DNA of 64,000 nucleotides from Nicotiana tabacum (taxonomy: Eukaryota; Streptophyta; Magnoliopsida; Solanales; Solanaceae), in NCBI RefSeq assembly GCF_000715075.1, contig NC_134087.1, positions 109,097,161 through 109,161,160 on the forward strand, read 5' to 3'. Each line of letters begins with the position of its first letter. The stretch's first letter is position 1. Position numbers and translations under genes: made by a program. Below are positions 23,427 through 35,515 of the stretch, piece after piece. The notes beneath the pieces are model-generated. The model saw nothing but the letters and a program-made list of their open reading frames with translations, ran no database searches and was not told where the DNA came from.

Positions 23427-23981
23427 CTAGCAATGATCGCTGGAATGGATCAGCAGTGATAGTAACGAAATCTGTGCTGGGGTCTTTCTTAACTGCTCCA
23501 CAATGGAGTAGTCTTGTGCCTTCATTTTCTTCAAAAACTCCTCAGCCTCTTCCTCCGTCACTGGCTTCTTTACCACCGGTGGGTTGGACCTACTTAACTC
23601 TACGGGAGCAAAACACTTTCCCGAACGAGTTAAGCCCTGGGCCTCACATACTTCTTCCACAACCTCCTTCCCTTTGTACATTGCTATCGCTTTACTGTAG
23701 CTCCATGGCATGAATTTCTCGCTGGTTATCGGTATCTGCATTACTGGCCTGATGACAACTGGCCCTATGCATGCTGGCTTGCTTGGTACCCCTCGCACCG
23801 TTACATTGACCGGCTCTGGATTCTTTGCAACAACAGACGAACTCTTCCCCATCACCACTACTGGCTTGACGTCTACCTTTTCCAACTGTACCACCTCTTC
23901 TCCACCTGTCGACTTTTCTTTTGGACTGGCACAGATCATCACCGTCTGTGAGGATTTCTTTAGCTCCCCTCCTTCGTGCAC
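23427..23981 (-). pseudogene. Element B Gag-Pro linker region
   Basis: 184 open residues between the zinc knuckle and the protease: charged start (HEGGELKKSSQ), a Val/Pro-rich middle (PVNVTVRGVPSKP) and MPWSYSKAIAMYKG, followed by EEEAEEFLKKMKAQDYSIVEQL. This order is typical of Ogre-like polyproteins in Solanaceae (from memory). No enzymatic motif. A stop just upstream (23985-23987) breaks it from gag. Confidence 0.8.
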
Positions 23982-23984
23982 AAG

Positions 23985-25807
23985 CTAGATCATGTGGGTT
24001 TCGTGGTGTGCTGGCAACGGGTTCTGATTGATATTGGGTGCCTCCGGTGTCTGAACCTCAATCTTGTTGGTGTCAATAAGACCTTGCACTGCACGTTTCA
24101 ACTTCCAGCACTTCTCGGTATCATGTCCCGGAGCCCTCGAACAATACTCACAGCTTACCGAGTGGTCTATATTTTGGGAAAGGGGATTCGGCAATCTGGG
24201 CTCAACAGGACTCAACAAACCTAACGGCCTTAATTTGTGGAACAAAGCAGTATAGGTTTCTCCCAACTCGGTGAATGTTCTTTGTCTCTGCACCCTTTCA
24301 TTTTTGAAAGCCTGATTCCCCCGGAAACCTGGCCCTGCGGGATTCCTGTAGGACCTTGGTAGTGGATATGTGTTTTGTGGAGGTGAATATGTATTTTGTG
24401 GAGGTGGATAGGTATTTTGGGGAGCCGGCGCGCGCCACTGTGGGCGAGCCGGAGGCTAGGTATATGTCTGGGCTTGATGGACGGAGAAATGTGGTTCTTG
24501 TGGTGGGTAGTAGGGCTGTGGAGGGTAATTTGGAGTGTGTGGGTAATTTGGGTGATGGGGTCTGGCTTGGTAGCGGGGGAAAGGACCTCTCGATCTGGAC
24601 CAATTACCTGTCTCTATTGTTGCGACCTCTTCTCTTTTCTTCTTCCCGAGCGCACCTCCTGTGCCGCTCAGAATGGCCTGAGTTGTTGCTTTGATTGCCG
24701 AATAGCTCAGGATTTTGTTGGACTTAAGTCCCTCTTCAATCATACCGCCCATTTTCACCACCTCATTGAAAGATTTGCCAACTGACATCACCAAGTGACC
24801 AAAGTAAGTTGGCTCTAGAGTCTGCAGAAAGTAGTCCACCATTTCCCCCTCTCTCATCGGAGGATCAACTCTTGCTGCCTATTCTTTCCACCGGAACCCA
24901 AATTCTCTAAAGCTCTCTCCCGGCTTCTTCTAAAGTTTCAGCAATGTGAGACGGTCAGGGACGATCTCAAGGTTGTACTGGAAGTGACCTGCGAATGCTT
25001 GTGCTAGATCGTCCCAGGTGTACCACCTGCTCGGATCCTGTCTTGTGTACCATTCCAGTGCAGACCCACTTAGACTTTGACCAAAGTAAGCTATTAGCAG
25101 CTCATCTTTACCACCTGCTCCTCTCATCTTGCTGCAAAACCCTCGCAAATGTGTCATTGGATCACCGTGCCCCTCGTATAGATCAAACATTGGCATCTTG
25201 AACCCTGCCGGTAATTGAACATCAGAGAAAGGACATAGATCTTTGTAAGCTACATTGACCTGATTGTCTAACCCATGTATAATCCTGAAGGACTGCTCCA
25301 GGCTTTTAAATTTTCGAAGCACTTCGTCCTGCTCCGGGCCCTTAGCGGCTTTTCAATCTCCATCGGGATTTCAAAGTGAGGATTATAAGTATATGGCTCG
25401 GGTGCTTTGAGGGTAGGTTCAGGGGGGTAATATTAGTTATCGTGAGCCTGAAACAACGACCCACTGGATGATCTTTGTAACGTAGCTGGTGGGGGTGCCA
25501 CGAAAATAGGAACATTTGGTGGGGGAAGGTTCTGATTGGGTGTTGGAGCTTGGGGATCATAGGGATTTCTTCCCTGATAGTAGTGGTGACTTGGGAAGCT
25601 TGTCGAAGGGCCGGGTGAAGGGTATTCTGGCATATGTCCTGGTGGGAGAGTAGGAGTAACGGGTGGTTCGGGCCCCTTTTGTACCCTAGCCAGGGCTAGC
25701 TGCATTTCGTTCATCTCCAGTCTCATTTTTTCTATTTTTTCCATTGCCTCTTTCAGCATCTGACTTTCCGTCCTTTCCTCTTCAACACTGTTTTCTGAGT
25801 TAGTCAT
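23985..25807 (-). pseudogene. Element B gag (nucleocapsid polyprotein)
   Basis: Starts at the ATG at 25807 (MTNSENSVEEER, then a short coiled-coil-like EKIEKMRLEMNEMQ). A Pro-rich stretch follows, then the retrotransposon gag core: LPAGFKMPMFDLYEGHGDPMTHLRGF, GSALEWYT, FAGHFQYNLEIVPDRLTL, FREFGFRWKE, MVDYFLQTLEP. After a Pro/Tyr-rich region comes a zinc knuckle at 24108-24152. Stops at 25433-25435, 24930-24932, 24879-24881 and 24456-24458, plus a break at 25322-25345, inactivate it. It packages element RNA in cytoplasmic particles. Confidence 0.92.
24108..24152 (-). other. Gag zinc knuckle, CX2CX5HX4C spacing
   Basis: Residues CEYCSRAPGHDTEKC. The spacing has five residues between the second Cys and His, one more than the common retroviral CX2CX4HX4C knuckle. 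Confidence 0.8.
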
Positions 25808-26140
25808 GCTTTTCGGTATGGGCCCTTTGGATCTTGTTTGGTAATGGTAATCTGCCAGAACGTTCTAACAAACTAACTGGTTTGAAATCTCTGGAAAACA
25901 ACAAAATTGTTAGCGTTAGAGTTTAACACATATTGCAATTGCACGTTGGGGGATGTAATGTTCCTAGGCAGTTTAACCATTTCTAACATGTCTTTGTTCT
26001 GTATGCATCATCCCGGCTTATTTTATTTGTGCCCTTTAGGTGTTTCTGAAACTTTCCTTTATTTGCTTTCTCTTTCTCTCTTTTCCTTTCTTTCTTTTAT
26101 TCACTTTTTCTTTTAGCGGTGGTCGAATCTTATGTGGATT

Positions 26141-26184
26141 GCCTACGTATCATGTCCCCGCATAAATCAGACCATGCGTAGTTC
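26141..26184 (-). promoter_or_regulatory. Shared Ogre motif, copy 4 (B, between ORF1 and gag)
   Basis: GCCTACGTATC..AAATCAGACC..GCGTAGTTC on the + strand. It is about 330 bp upstream of the gag start and 180 bp after the ORF1 stop. Confidence 0.8.
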
Positions 26185-26366
26185 TACCGCAAATAAAGAC
26201 ACCAACTTTTGGAAAATTTATTTCATTACTAGAACTTCTATTACAAACTACCCATTTGGAAAAGGAAATCAAAATACAGACTCCGAAGTACTAACATAAT
26301 TTGATGCCAAAAGGAAACACACGGACAAACAACAGACTTTTGAAAATAGAAAAATATAGATTTGAA

Positions 26367-28421
26367 CTAGGAGTACATTAACGCTTTGAATTTTGGTGCC
26401 CACGGGGCATCGTTCGGCCTTTCCGCGGGCTTTGGTGCAAGGCCCCTTTGCAAGCTTTTAAATTCTTCCATGATTCGGTGGACGTAACCCATGACTGAAG
26501 CAAAAAGGGTATCACGGGGTATTTCCTCACATGCTAGGCACCTCATGGTGATGTAATGCCCAATCTCCTCAATTCTACCCCTGATTTTATCCCTTTCCAT
26601 GAACAGTTGCTCTATTCGTTGATTCTTTACTCCCAGTACTTGAGCGTTGTCAGTGAGTTGATCTTGGAACCTCTCCATTTGTTCTTCCAATCGGGCCATT
26701 AAATCATAGCAGCGCTTCCTGTCCGTTCTAGCATCTCGGGCTTGTTTAAAGACCCGATCTTTGAGAGTGGAATTTGTTTCTCTTAATATTTCAATGCTCG
26801 CTTCATAATCCCTTCTCACTTGCCGTAAGTGCTTTGCTCGCGCTGTACCTTTTGCCCATCTGGCCTGAATTCTTGTTATGCAGGCCTCTGATCTTGCCAA
26901 ACCCTCTCGGCTTTCAATGACTTGGTTTCTCAACCCAGTTATCAGACCTTCGTAGGACCGGCTCCTTTGTTGGTTGTTGGCATCCATTCTGACTCGTTGG
27001 ATTTTGGCTTTCAAGGCCTTATTTGCTTGAGTCAATCTGTTCTTTTTTCCTGGGTCAGCATCGACTTGCACGCTATTTTCATATTTCAGATCCTCAATTT
27101 GCTGTTTCAACTTGCCAATTTCAACCTGATAGCCTTCTTCTCTTGCCAGCCAGCCCCATTGTTCTTGCGAGTCATTCGTGAATTGCTGGACATGGGCTCT
27201 TTTAGCAGGCCTTTGACGAATCCGGAACCTTTTCCCAAACCATGCATCATACTTCGGGTCCACCTCGCCTTTGGCTAAATCTCGCACCATAGTTTTGGGC
27301 TCAAGGAATCTGCATTCATGCCATAATTTGCGAATTGTATCTTCCGGGACTGTGGCATTCGGTCTTAGCTCAATGGTATGCTTGCTCAAATCTTCATCAT
27401 GAGGGATAATCTGGAATCTTCCCAATTGACGCAATACCCGATGGGGAGCGTATGGTTGGATACTACGGACACCCATCAGAAGAACATAACATTCTTTGGC
27501 CGACATGTATATTGCTCCAATAGCGGGCAACCACCCAAACGCCCATTCAATTTGGTCCGCCGTTAGTGATATCAGTCGTATAAACCAATCTCCAGTACCC
27601 TAGGGGAACGGAACACCCGTTACCCGCTTCTCAAACATTTCAATGCAATTTAAACCAGTGAGCCCGAAGTTCATATACCCCACTCGATGGCAGAGATATT
27701 CCTATATCTACAACTGAAGTAATAGATTGCAACCTTGGAAAAAACTTCCTCCCTCCTTACACGCGGTCAATGCTCGGTATATTTCTGATAAGATCAGGGG
27801 AACTATAGTGCTGTCAGCCCTTTTCATTGCGACATCAACCATCCCCACGAGACCTATCTCTATTTTCTTGTCGTCTCGTGGGCAAACCATGATTCCCAAG
27901 AATGTCGTTTTGAATGCCAAGGTTCGTCTTGCTTCCCATTTACCTCTGTTTCCGGCGTGAGTCAGTCCCAAATTTGGCTCGTCAAAACCCCGCGGATTAC
28001 CATAACGCTGATATAAGAACTGAAGAGCGCAACATCCTTTTGATAAATCATTATTCTGCATAGTCCGGCTGATATTTAACAAGTCCAGAAATCGATGTGG
28101 CGATACCGGCCTTGGTGACAACAAATACTGACTTCTCAGATTCCCATTCATACTCGCATAACCTGCTACTTCCTCCAGTGTGGGTGTAAGCTCAAAATTC
28201 GCAAAGCAAAATACATTTCAGGTCGGGTCCCAAAATGGTATCAAAGCCTCGATGACATCCGTCCTTGCCTTGACATTTAGTAGACTGATGAGACCCCCCA
28301 AGACTCTGACCACTATTTCTTTGCTGCTTTTTCCCAAATCGTCCCACCACATATGGAGCTGGAGAGGGACCTCGCTAAAGTCGGTGAAGGGTTTGTTTTC
28401 ACTTGTGCTCATCCTGCACAT
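26367..28421 (-). pseudogene. Element B ORF1, upstream of gag
   Basis: Begins at 28421 (MSTSENKPFTDF) and ends at 26367. The N-terminal ~400 residues (LHMWWDDLG, RVLGGLISLLNVKARTDVIEALIPFWDP, ALQFLYQRYG, ADSTIVPLILSEIYRALT, WFIRLISL) resemble the conserved domain of ORF1 in Ogre-like elements, related to the plant mobile domain group (DUF7745 in my memory). The last ~250 residues are a long coiled coil (LKQQIEDLKYEN..MERDKIRGRIEEI). Function unknown. Stops at 28218-28220 (TGA), about 27707-27716 (two) and about 27600 break it. The 3' part, 26367-27530, is open for 387 residues. Confidence 0.85.
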
Positions 28422-28499
28422 TTATTAAGGTGATTTAAACAAAAGCAAAAAATTATTTGACTCAAAAAATGATTTGACTATATTTTTAGAAAGAAAGAT

Positions 28500-28905
28500 C
28501 CGATTTTTCGAACACGACCTTTCGGCACTTCGGGGATGAAGATTTTAAGGCTGTGAGGGTCAACCGATCAAAACTCTAAAGGATGATCAAAAGTGGCCAT
28601 TTATGCAAAGTCAGCCTTCTGGCGTCCCTTTCGGGAACATTTGGCTATTTTTGACAAAAATAGCATCACTTGATTTATTTAAGACTCTTTTCTTGTTTTT
28701 CCAAAATAGTAACCCGACATTGAGGACACGGCCTTACAGAGCCTCGGGGACGAGGATTCTAAGGCTGTGTGGGCTAATTGGTCAAAATTCAAAATAAAAT
28801 GACCAAAAGTGGCCGTTTATGCAAAGTCAGCCCTCCGGCGTCTATTTCAGGAACATTTGGCTATTTTTAACAACAACGACACCGCCCGACTTATAATAAA
28901 ATTTT
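28500..28905 (-). repeat. Direct repeat of about 216 bp in element B leader
   Basis: Two copies with blocks GGACACGGCC / GAACACGACC, TTCTAAGGCTGTG, AAAAGTGGCC, TTATGCAAAGTCAGCC and AACATTTGGCTATTTTT. The ATGCAAAGTCAGCC blocks start near 28602 and 28818. Non-coding, between ORF1 and the leader. Confidence 0.75.
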
Positions 28906-28958
28906 TGACATTTTCTAGGTATTTTTGCAAAAAGGGGAAGTTGGACCCGATGAGGGTT

Positions 28959-29002
28959 GCCTACGTATCTCACATCCGGTGAGAATCAAACCGACGTAGT
29001 TC
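28959..29002 (-). promoter_or_regulatory. Shared Ogre motif, copy 5 (B leader, before ORF1)
   Basis: GCCTACGTATC..GGTGAGAATCAAACC..ACGTAGTTC, preceded by GACCCGATGAGG. Arms CTACGT and ACGTAG are fully complementary. The closest relative is copy 8 at the same place in element A. Confidence 0.8.
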
Positions 29003-29269
29003 GGGCAAGGAAAACAAACTAGAAAAAACAAGACTCCTTTCTTTTCAAAAATACACTTTTTTTTTCAAAATTTCGGCAGAGTTTCGACACTACTTGGACA
29101 TTGGTTTTTTCTAAAAATAAGTAGTTATCTCTCTACACTGTTATTTTCTCTTTTTCACGATTTTCTAGTATTCCCTAATTTTAGTAAGTCGGTCCGCATA
29201 TCTTGAACAAACAAATGCATAAATCAAACAAGATGTAGTAGGATGGTCTTTTCACTTCAGGTTGTTTGT

Positions 29270-29743
29270 CCTAGACGGACCCAACCCCTGTGTTGAGTCC
29301 CCTAAGTCAAAATGCACATGATGCAAATAAACGTTCCTACTAGGGTTCCGTCATGAGGTTGAGTTATTCTAGGTTCAAAACCTAGGTGTTTGTTCTAGAC
29401 CTGGCTTACCCGAGCAGACAGCTCGAGCCGAGGGGGAGGCAGCGTACCGGGAATACAGAAGCTTCGCCGGCTTTGCAACTTATCCAAACCTCGTTCTAAA
29501 TTGGGAATTAGACACTATACAGAAAAGAAGTCACACGAAGTGCACCCTTCTTCATGATTTAGAAGACTCAGAGAGGAGATGGGTTTCGGCACAGTTTATA
29601 TATAGTTCACATAATATCAAAGCGGTAAAAGCAGTCAATTAGCACATTAGGCAAAGATCATGTAACAAAATCAGATAAAGCCAAACACAACAATTATCTA
29701 AGCTCGAATTCTGAACCCTGAACAAAACGTTCTGGGTTTTTTA
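29270..29743 (-). other. Conserved leader of element B next to primer site
   Basis: About 470 bp that align by eye with 39057-39531 in element A: CCTAGACGGACCCAACCCCT, GTTCCTACTAGGG, TTATTCTAGGTT, CTCGAGCCG and TCTGGGTTTTTTATCCCC blocks. The pol and leader of A and B have diverged much elsewhere, so this strip may hold packaging or dimerisation signals (inference). No ORF. Confidence 0.6.
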
Positions 29744-29761
29744 TCCCCAACAGAGCCGCCA
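29744..29761 (-). other. Primer-binding site of element B (tRNA-Arg type)
   Basis: TCCCCAACAGAGCCGCCA on the + strand ends in CCA like a tRNA 3' end; four bases (GAGC) separate it from the LTR. Ogre elements are known to use a tRNA-Arg primer; the exact tRNA match was not checked. Confidence 0.8.
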
Positions 29762-29765
29762 GAGC

Positions 29766-32700
29766 TGTCACACCTCCTTTTTACCTGCGCCCGCAGGGGC
29801 GTAAAGGAAGTTTTTCCAATTAAAGGACAATCGAAACGGGATTTGTTTATTTATTTTAGAGTCGCCACTTGGGAGATTTATGGTGTCCCAAGTCACCGGT
29901 TTAATCCCGAATCGAGGAGAAGAATGACTCTGTATTACAGTCTGCGAACCAGAAATCCGGATAAGGAATTCTGTTAACCCGGGAGAAGGTGTTAGGCATT
30001 CCTGAGTTCCGTGGTTCTAGCACGGTCGCTCAACTGTCATATTCGACTTATTTATCTGATTTTTATACATGTTGAACCAGTGTGCAAATTTTAACTCTTT
30101 CCCGCTTTTATTGTTGTTATTGTAAGAGAGAATTGCAACGTCGTGAAAACACGTCTCGAACCACGTCACATCAATGCACCCGTGGTTATTGATACATTTC
30201 GACTCTGTTGAGATTTGGATTTGGGTAACATAAATGTGCACCCGAGTTTAAGAAAGTAATTTATTAAAAGCGCACCTAAAGTGACTAGCGTGTTATTATT
30301 TTGAGGAAAGCCGTGAAATTCATTAGACGGTCCGTCCCGAAATCTAAAGTATTTTAACGCAATATTTACTGAGGGCCCCACAACTTATGCGTTTTATTTG
30401 GCGAGGCTCGTCTCATTTATTATTTGCAGGCTAATCTTAAAATGACTATTATTCTTCTATTTATTGTCTCTAAAAAAATAAATAAAAGGGGACCCTAATT
30501 AGTTATTATTAGAAAATCCTATAGTCTATCAATTGAAAATTAGTAGACCAAATGCCATTTCAACTTTAGGTCCAAAGAACCCAATCCATATGCTGGATCG
30601 AGTTTTGAACTACACGACTTGGTTATTTGATTCTGCTAACATTCATGAATAAGTTAACTGATTCAAATTCAAGTAGACTATTGATATTAACCATTAACAT
30701 GCAATTACTTTTTCCTACGTCGAAGTAGTGAGCTTAACGAACAAAGGAGAGGACATCAATAACTAGCATGTTGAGTTGTTTTAAAAGCGCGTTTAACCTG
30801 AAATCGGAATAAGCACCACATGTTGACTTCTGAATTAATTGTAAGTCCAAACAATACTGATATTCGATTTTAACTCAATGTTAGCTGAAATCAGTAATAA
30901 ACTATACTAAGTCTACAACTAATGAACGCGAATTAACGGTTTAAACAGTCCTAATTAGGTACAAACTTCACAGTCTACATTTCATTGAGTTATAGATCAA
31001 ATTGGACTATACAACTACTTATCATCTATATCTACTGAGCTACAGATACAACATCAAATAATTAAGGGCCCGAGCATTTCCATTTCATGTTTACATCTCA
31101 AAGCTACATCAAATTGAGCTTAGTTGTGTACCTTGTATTGGAAACAAAAGAAGAGGAAGATGAGAAACAGCAGATGCAGTAGCAACACAGCAACAACAAC
31201 AAACAGCTATAACCAATCCTCCTGACAACTGAATGACTAAGGTTGAATTCCAATTGAAACAAATGAACTGAATTTAAATCAAAACCAAACTAACACAACA
31301 CAGAACTCAACAGAATCATTAAAGCTGAAGCTGAAACTGAATCAAAATCACATGAATGCAGGGATTAAACTAACACAATTCTAGGTCAAACCTATACAAG
31401 AATGCAGGATCATTGTCAGTATATTGACAATGCCCTGAAGCTAATTGCCTAAAGATCAGTACATACAACATTCGACCTCAAACCATTTGACGAAAACTAC
31501 TAGTAAAACTGAATTAATCGACGATAACTAATTAACCAATTGCCTATAACAATTGACAACAATCAATCAAAATAGATAATCAGGCAATTTACGGGGCATT
31601 GACAAAAACAGGGATTTATAATAAAAACTTAATTAATCGATGAAACTATTCGAATCGATTATACAGCCTATAATATATACTCAGCAACGAACAGAAGTAA
31701 ATTTGACCAAATAAAAGGTCTGAGTGAGAAGAACAGAACATTTGACAAAAATGAAAAAATTAATATAACAACTCTAAACAAATAAACAGACATTTAAAAT
31801 ATCAAAAATAGAATAAAAGGAAAGAAAGAAAAATACCTTAAATGGAACATAGAACAGACGGACTTGAATAGACTCGGACTTGAACTTTTTGAGGTCAAAC
31901 GGACCTTAATCGAGTGTTCTCAACTGAGAACACTTCGACTAAGGTTAGTTAAACACCCAAATTCCCTTCAATTTCGGACAGAAACCAGTTTTGGTTTTCT
32001 AGGGTTCTTACGTTTCGATTTGGGGTTCGAGTGTTTCTAGCTAGATTCGACCCAAACCAAAGGTGGTTTGGGCACGAGGGAGGTCAGGGGGTGCCAGGGT
32101 ATGAATTTAGGCTTGGTTGGGGTAGGTTCGAGTTCTGCTCGAATCTTCAAATGTAGATTCGAGAAGTTCCAAGTTGATTCGAGGCAAGTGGTTCATGGAA
32201 ATGGATCGGGGGTGGTTTGGTGGTCATTTGGTGTTAATTTGGGGCTGAGGGGAAGTGGTGCCGCCACCAGAGGAAAGGGGGAAAGGGTGGCGGCTATTAG
32301 GGTTCCAGGTTTTCGATCTAATATTCGAGAAGATAGAGAAACATTCGAGGGAAACGGAGTGGGGATTCGGGACGGGGAGGTCGAGGGGAGTCTACGGTGT
32401 AAAAGTGGGAGGGATTGGGCGCCGAACACCGCCGTAGGCGATTTCCGTCTTGGTGGCGGCGGTGGCGTTACATTTAGTCTCTGAAGAAGACGAGAGACGG
32501 GGAGTGTGAGAATGAAATGGGGGTAAGAGGTTTGGGGGGGGGTTGTGGTATATTAAAAATGTTGATTTAATCAGGGCCGCTGGATGAATGAAATCCAACG
32601 GTCCTAATCGAGTCAATAATCAAAACGGGGTCGTTTCAACCACATGGGTGTTGGACCGGACCGGGTACAAGGTAGGTCGGGTCAGGGTTTGTGAATGGGT

Positions 32701-33263
32701 TAAATTCTGGACCGTTTGATCAAGTTGATTCAACGGTCCAAATTGACATGACCAAAACGTCGTCATTTGGTCGACGTTGGGGTGGACCGGGTTGGGGCGA
32801 ATTTGATTTGGGCTTTTCAATTTAAACTGAATTTGGCCCAAAATTCTGATAAACTATTTATTATTCTTTTCCTTTTATTATTCTAGAATTCTAATAAAAT
32901 AAAAAAAAAATCCAAACCTAAATTTAAACTTGATCAATTTATCCTAAAAATGTTAATTAACTCTAAGTAGTAATTATCACGGAATAATTAAATACCAAAT
33001 CACACAATTAAACACTAAAATGCAAAGTGCATTATTTTTTATGCTTTTCTTGTAAAATATAATTTTACTAAAAATAAAATCCTAAATTCAAAATGCTATA
33101 TTTTTGTACTTTTCCATTAATTTACACAAATAAACGTGTACACACAAATGCAATCAATAGCTGAAATATCACAAAAAATTCACAAAATTGTACATAAAAG
33201 AAAAACTATTTTATTTTGAATTTTTGGGAGTAATTTGTGTGAGGCAAAAATCACGTGTTCACA
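29766..33263 (-). repeat. Element B 5' LTR
   Basis: 3,498 bp, partner of 8075-12066. Carries a deletion of about 500 bp between ACAGC-type words (junction near 31205) relative to its partner. Contains AGAGTCGCCA at 29858-29867 and GGTGTTAGGCA at 29988-29998. Followed by the target copy ACTTG. It would hold the promoter for B transcription toward lower coordinates. Confidence 0.93.
31667..31680 (-). promoter_or_regulatory. Possible TATA box in element B 5' LTR
   Basis: GTATATATTATAGG in the element's sense, about 1.6 kb into the LTR, with the shared U5-like blocks downstream. This is a position and composition argument only. Confidence 0.3.
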
Positions 33264-33268
33264 ACTTG
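33264..33268. repeat. Target-site duplication of element B, right copy (ACTTG)
   Basis: Matches 8070-8074. Confidence 0.9.
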
Positions 33269-34660
33269 TTGCTCTTTTTTTTTTTAACTTCGGAGCATTG
33301 GGAAACTTTTGGCTCCTCAAACTTTGGCACATCGGCTAGTCGCGTGGGACTTAACCTTTTCCAGCTTTGTTTCACCTTCGTAGGCCATTCATTTCTGGAT
33401 TCTTTCCTCCAACTTCAATTTCAGAGCATTTGGGGTATACATTGGCTTTTAAAACCTTTGCCGAGACGGTCAGCCGCGTGGGACTCAACTCTTTCAACTT
33501 CATTTCGCCCTTATAAGCACTTCAATTTGATTTCTTTCTTTCGAGAGCTTTCAATTTTAAACCATCGGTCGCCATGGCCAGTCGAGGTCGACTTGATGCC
33601 CCTGACGAGGCTGGGTGCCTTCTTGCATATTATCTTGTATCAAATGAGAACCCTGTAAATCAGTCTTGCCATCCTTTCTTTGTCTTAGTTTCGGAACAGA
33701 GTTAGACCGAAAGGGATTCAAAGAAAACAAACAATGGAATGGAGAATGAGTTTAAACAAGATGTGTCCCTTTCGAGGAAAGGAATGAAGGACTTATCTGG
33801 AGTACATGCGGACTTCAATGAACATGACATGCCTTTTGGACTGGATACCTGATCCGTGCAAACCGTCCGACTCTCAGAAATTCATCACAACTTTTGCCTC
33901 GAAATAGAGAAACCTTGCCCAGGACTGCGTCAATGTCAGTGACTGAAGATCCTTTTTTCCGATTAATGGTGCCTTTTGCGGGTTTTCACGAGCTGACCTC
34001 TCTCATTTCTCTTCTCACTATCGCCTTGTAGTGCTCTTGTGAGTTTTCACTAACAAGACTCTCTCAATTTAGTTTCTCTACTTACTGTCGCCTCATGGTG
34101 CCCGTGCGGGTTTTCACCAATAAGACTATCTCATTTTGTTTCTCTCATTTTGAATGCATCGGATCCAAGAAGTTGTATTCTCCAATCCTTGAACATTCTC
34201 ACCGATTGATCGAAAGGACTTGAAAGGATTCGGGTAAAAATGATTTGGACTGAATTACAAACATTCAGGTAGTATCATCGTTGTACTATTATAACATCTG
34301 CCCCAGTTTCACTTTTAGAAAATTTGGATTTTTATTTTGGTGTGACTGAATCCGAGAGAGAGGCTGCTACGTATCCTTTCGGAATAAAGTCAAATGTAGT
34401 TCAGGAAACTTTTTTTTTTACTTTCTTTTTTTGTTTTTGTTGTTTCTTTCTTTTTCCTTTCCTTTTCCTCTCTTTTTTTTTCATTTCATTTTCTTTGGTT
34501 TTCTTATTTTTTTCATTTTAATTTTCCTCTCTTTTCATTTTTTTATATCATTTCATTCTTTTTCAATTTTTTTTCAATAGCACTTTCAGGTTCCAAATAG
34601 GGTAATCAAAGAAAAGTAATCGGCTCAAAGGGTTTGCAAAGGGTTGATAGTATTTGGGTA
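33269..34660 (-). other. Element A 3' untranslated region, pol-proximal part
   Basis: Continuation of A after the B insertion. Two units with GGCTAGTCGCGTGGGACTTAACC (split as GGCTAGTCGCG / TGGGACTTAACC) near 33331 and 33465, about 134 bp apart, match the unit at 8004. The 65-bp repeat shared with B is at 33970-34145. Shared motif copy 6 is at 34364-34402. A T-rich run covers 34408-34580. No recognisable protein. Confidence 0.7.
34364..34402 (-). promoter_or_regulatory. Shared Ogre motif, copy 6 (A, after pol)
   Basis: CTGCTACGTATCC..GGAATAAAGTC..TGTAGTTC. The most degraded copy, at the same place as copy 3 in B. Confidence 0.65.
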
Positions 34661-34709
34661 GCGAGAATAAAAGCCTTCTTCATCCCAATCGGAGAACATT
34701 TATGTTAGA

Positions 34710-34862
34710 TAAAGGATCCAACATAGTACCTTTTAGCTGCATTTGCATTGACAGTTATTTCAGGACATTCCCTTCGATGTTTTCCAGGTACAACGCTCTC
34801 TTTGGCGGTACCCTTGTTACCATGTATGGATCTTTCCAATTTGGAGCCAATTTTCCTTTAAT
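34710..34862 (-). pseudogene. Element A pol remnant, GPY/F module
   Basis: Reads KGKLAPNWKDPYMVTRV then ALYLENIEGN, and after a one-base frameshift the usual AAKRYYV-like end. It corresponds to 15334-15560 in element B. Directly upstream lies the start of pol, so the RT, both RNases H and integrase core were removed by one or more deletions. Confidence 0.8.
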
Positions 34863-34899
34863 TTTTCCAACTCATTGTTTTATTTCCTTAAACTTATCT

Positions 34900-35219
34900 T
34901 CATTTCAATCTAATTCTCGATTCATTATTTCGAAGTCTGACAGCGTTTTAGGATCTGGGCATGAAGTCCGCAAGCATGTCATGTTATTGAAATCTGCATT
35001 TAACAGAACTAAAAAGAGAATAAGAAAAATGACAAGATTAAGAAAAGAGACATTCCTGGACAATGAAATATTAATTTCATTTGATTTTTGATTTTTTGAT
35101 TTTTTTTTCAATTTTTTGAAGATAGAAGGGTTTAAATCGGAAAGTAAGACAATAAAGTAAAACATCCGGATCACACCCTGAGATAATCCGGACATAGAAA
35201 GGATAGCAAGACTGGCTAC
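34900..35219 (-). pseudogene. Element A pol start and diverged intron
   Basis: Contains NNMTCLRTSCPDPKTLSDFE, the beginning of pol exon 2 in Ogre-like elements, then breaks off near 34900. A donor-like AGTAGCC (35219) and a T-rich tract ending in AATGCAG (34994-34996) mark an intron of about 226 bp like that of B, although the exact phase does not join cleanly here. Confidence 0.65.
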
Positions 35220-35515
35220 TAAGACTCCCGTCTGATGGGGAACTTTCAGGCTTGGCGACCGTCTTTCGACGTCTCTTCTGTTTCGGCAATGGCTGCAATA
35301 GCCTTCAGTGCCGGATCAAATTCCTCATCTTCACAAATCATTCCGACAATTGGCCCAGTGTTGTGACCAAGCAATAGATTGTTCATCACATCAGGAGTTT
35401 CTTCATCCCGAAAAACGATTCTTTCAGCTTCAATCTAGTCTTCAACTGCCTTTTTAAGGGTCATATGCTCCAAAGTGGTATTCACATCTAACATCAGCTC
35501 GGTGCGAGGGGGACT
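35220..35515 (-). pseudogene. Element A end of protease-linked region
   Basis: Reads TTLEHMTLKKAVED, stop, AERIVFRDEETPDVMNNLL, GMICEDEEFDPALKAIAA up to the intron donor. It is the end of the gag-pro frame. Most of protease, including the DNGSS active site, is missing upstream. Confidence 0.65.

Larger units (their letters stand above)
8075..33263 (-). mobile_element. Ogre/Tat-like LTR retrotransposon B, full length but decayed
   Basis: 25,189 bp including a 3,319-bp hAT insertion and its target copy, so about 21.9 kb originally, the size class of Ogre elements. Minus-strand order: 5' LTR (29766-33263), primer site, leader, ORF1, gag, protease, intron, RT, RNase H, second RNase H, integrase, 3' UTR with tandem repeats, polypurine tract, 3' LTR (8075-12066). 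An ORF before gag, a second RNase H and an intron between protease and RT together identify the Ogre branch of the Tat lineage. Flanked by ACTTG. More than ten stop codons and at least one frameshift make it non-autonomous. Confidence 0.93.

Noticed and set aside
29744..29761. tRNA 3'-end-like sequence considered as a tRNA gene
   Set aside because: Only the last 18 bases of a tRNA are present, directly next to an LTR; it is a primer-binding site. The same holds for 39532 and 63396.
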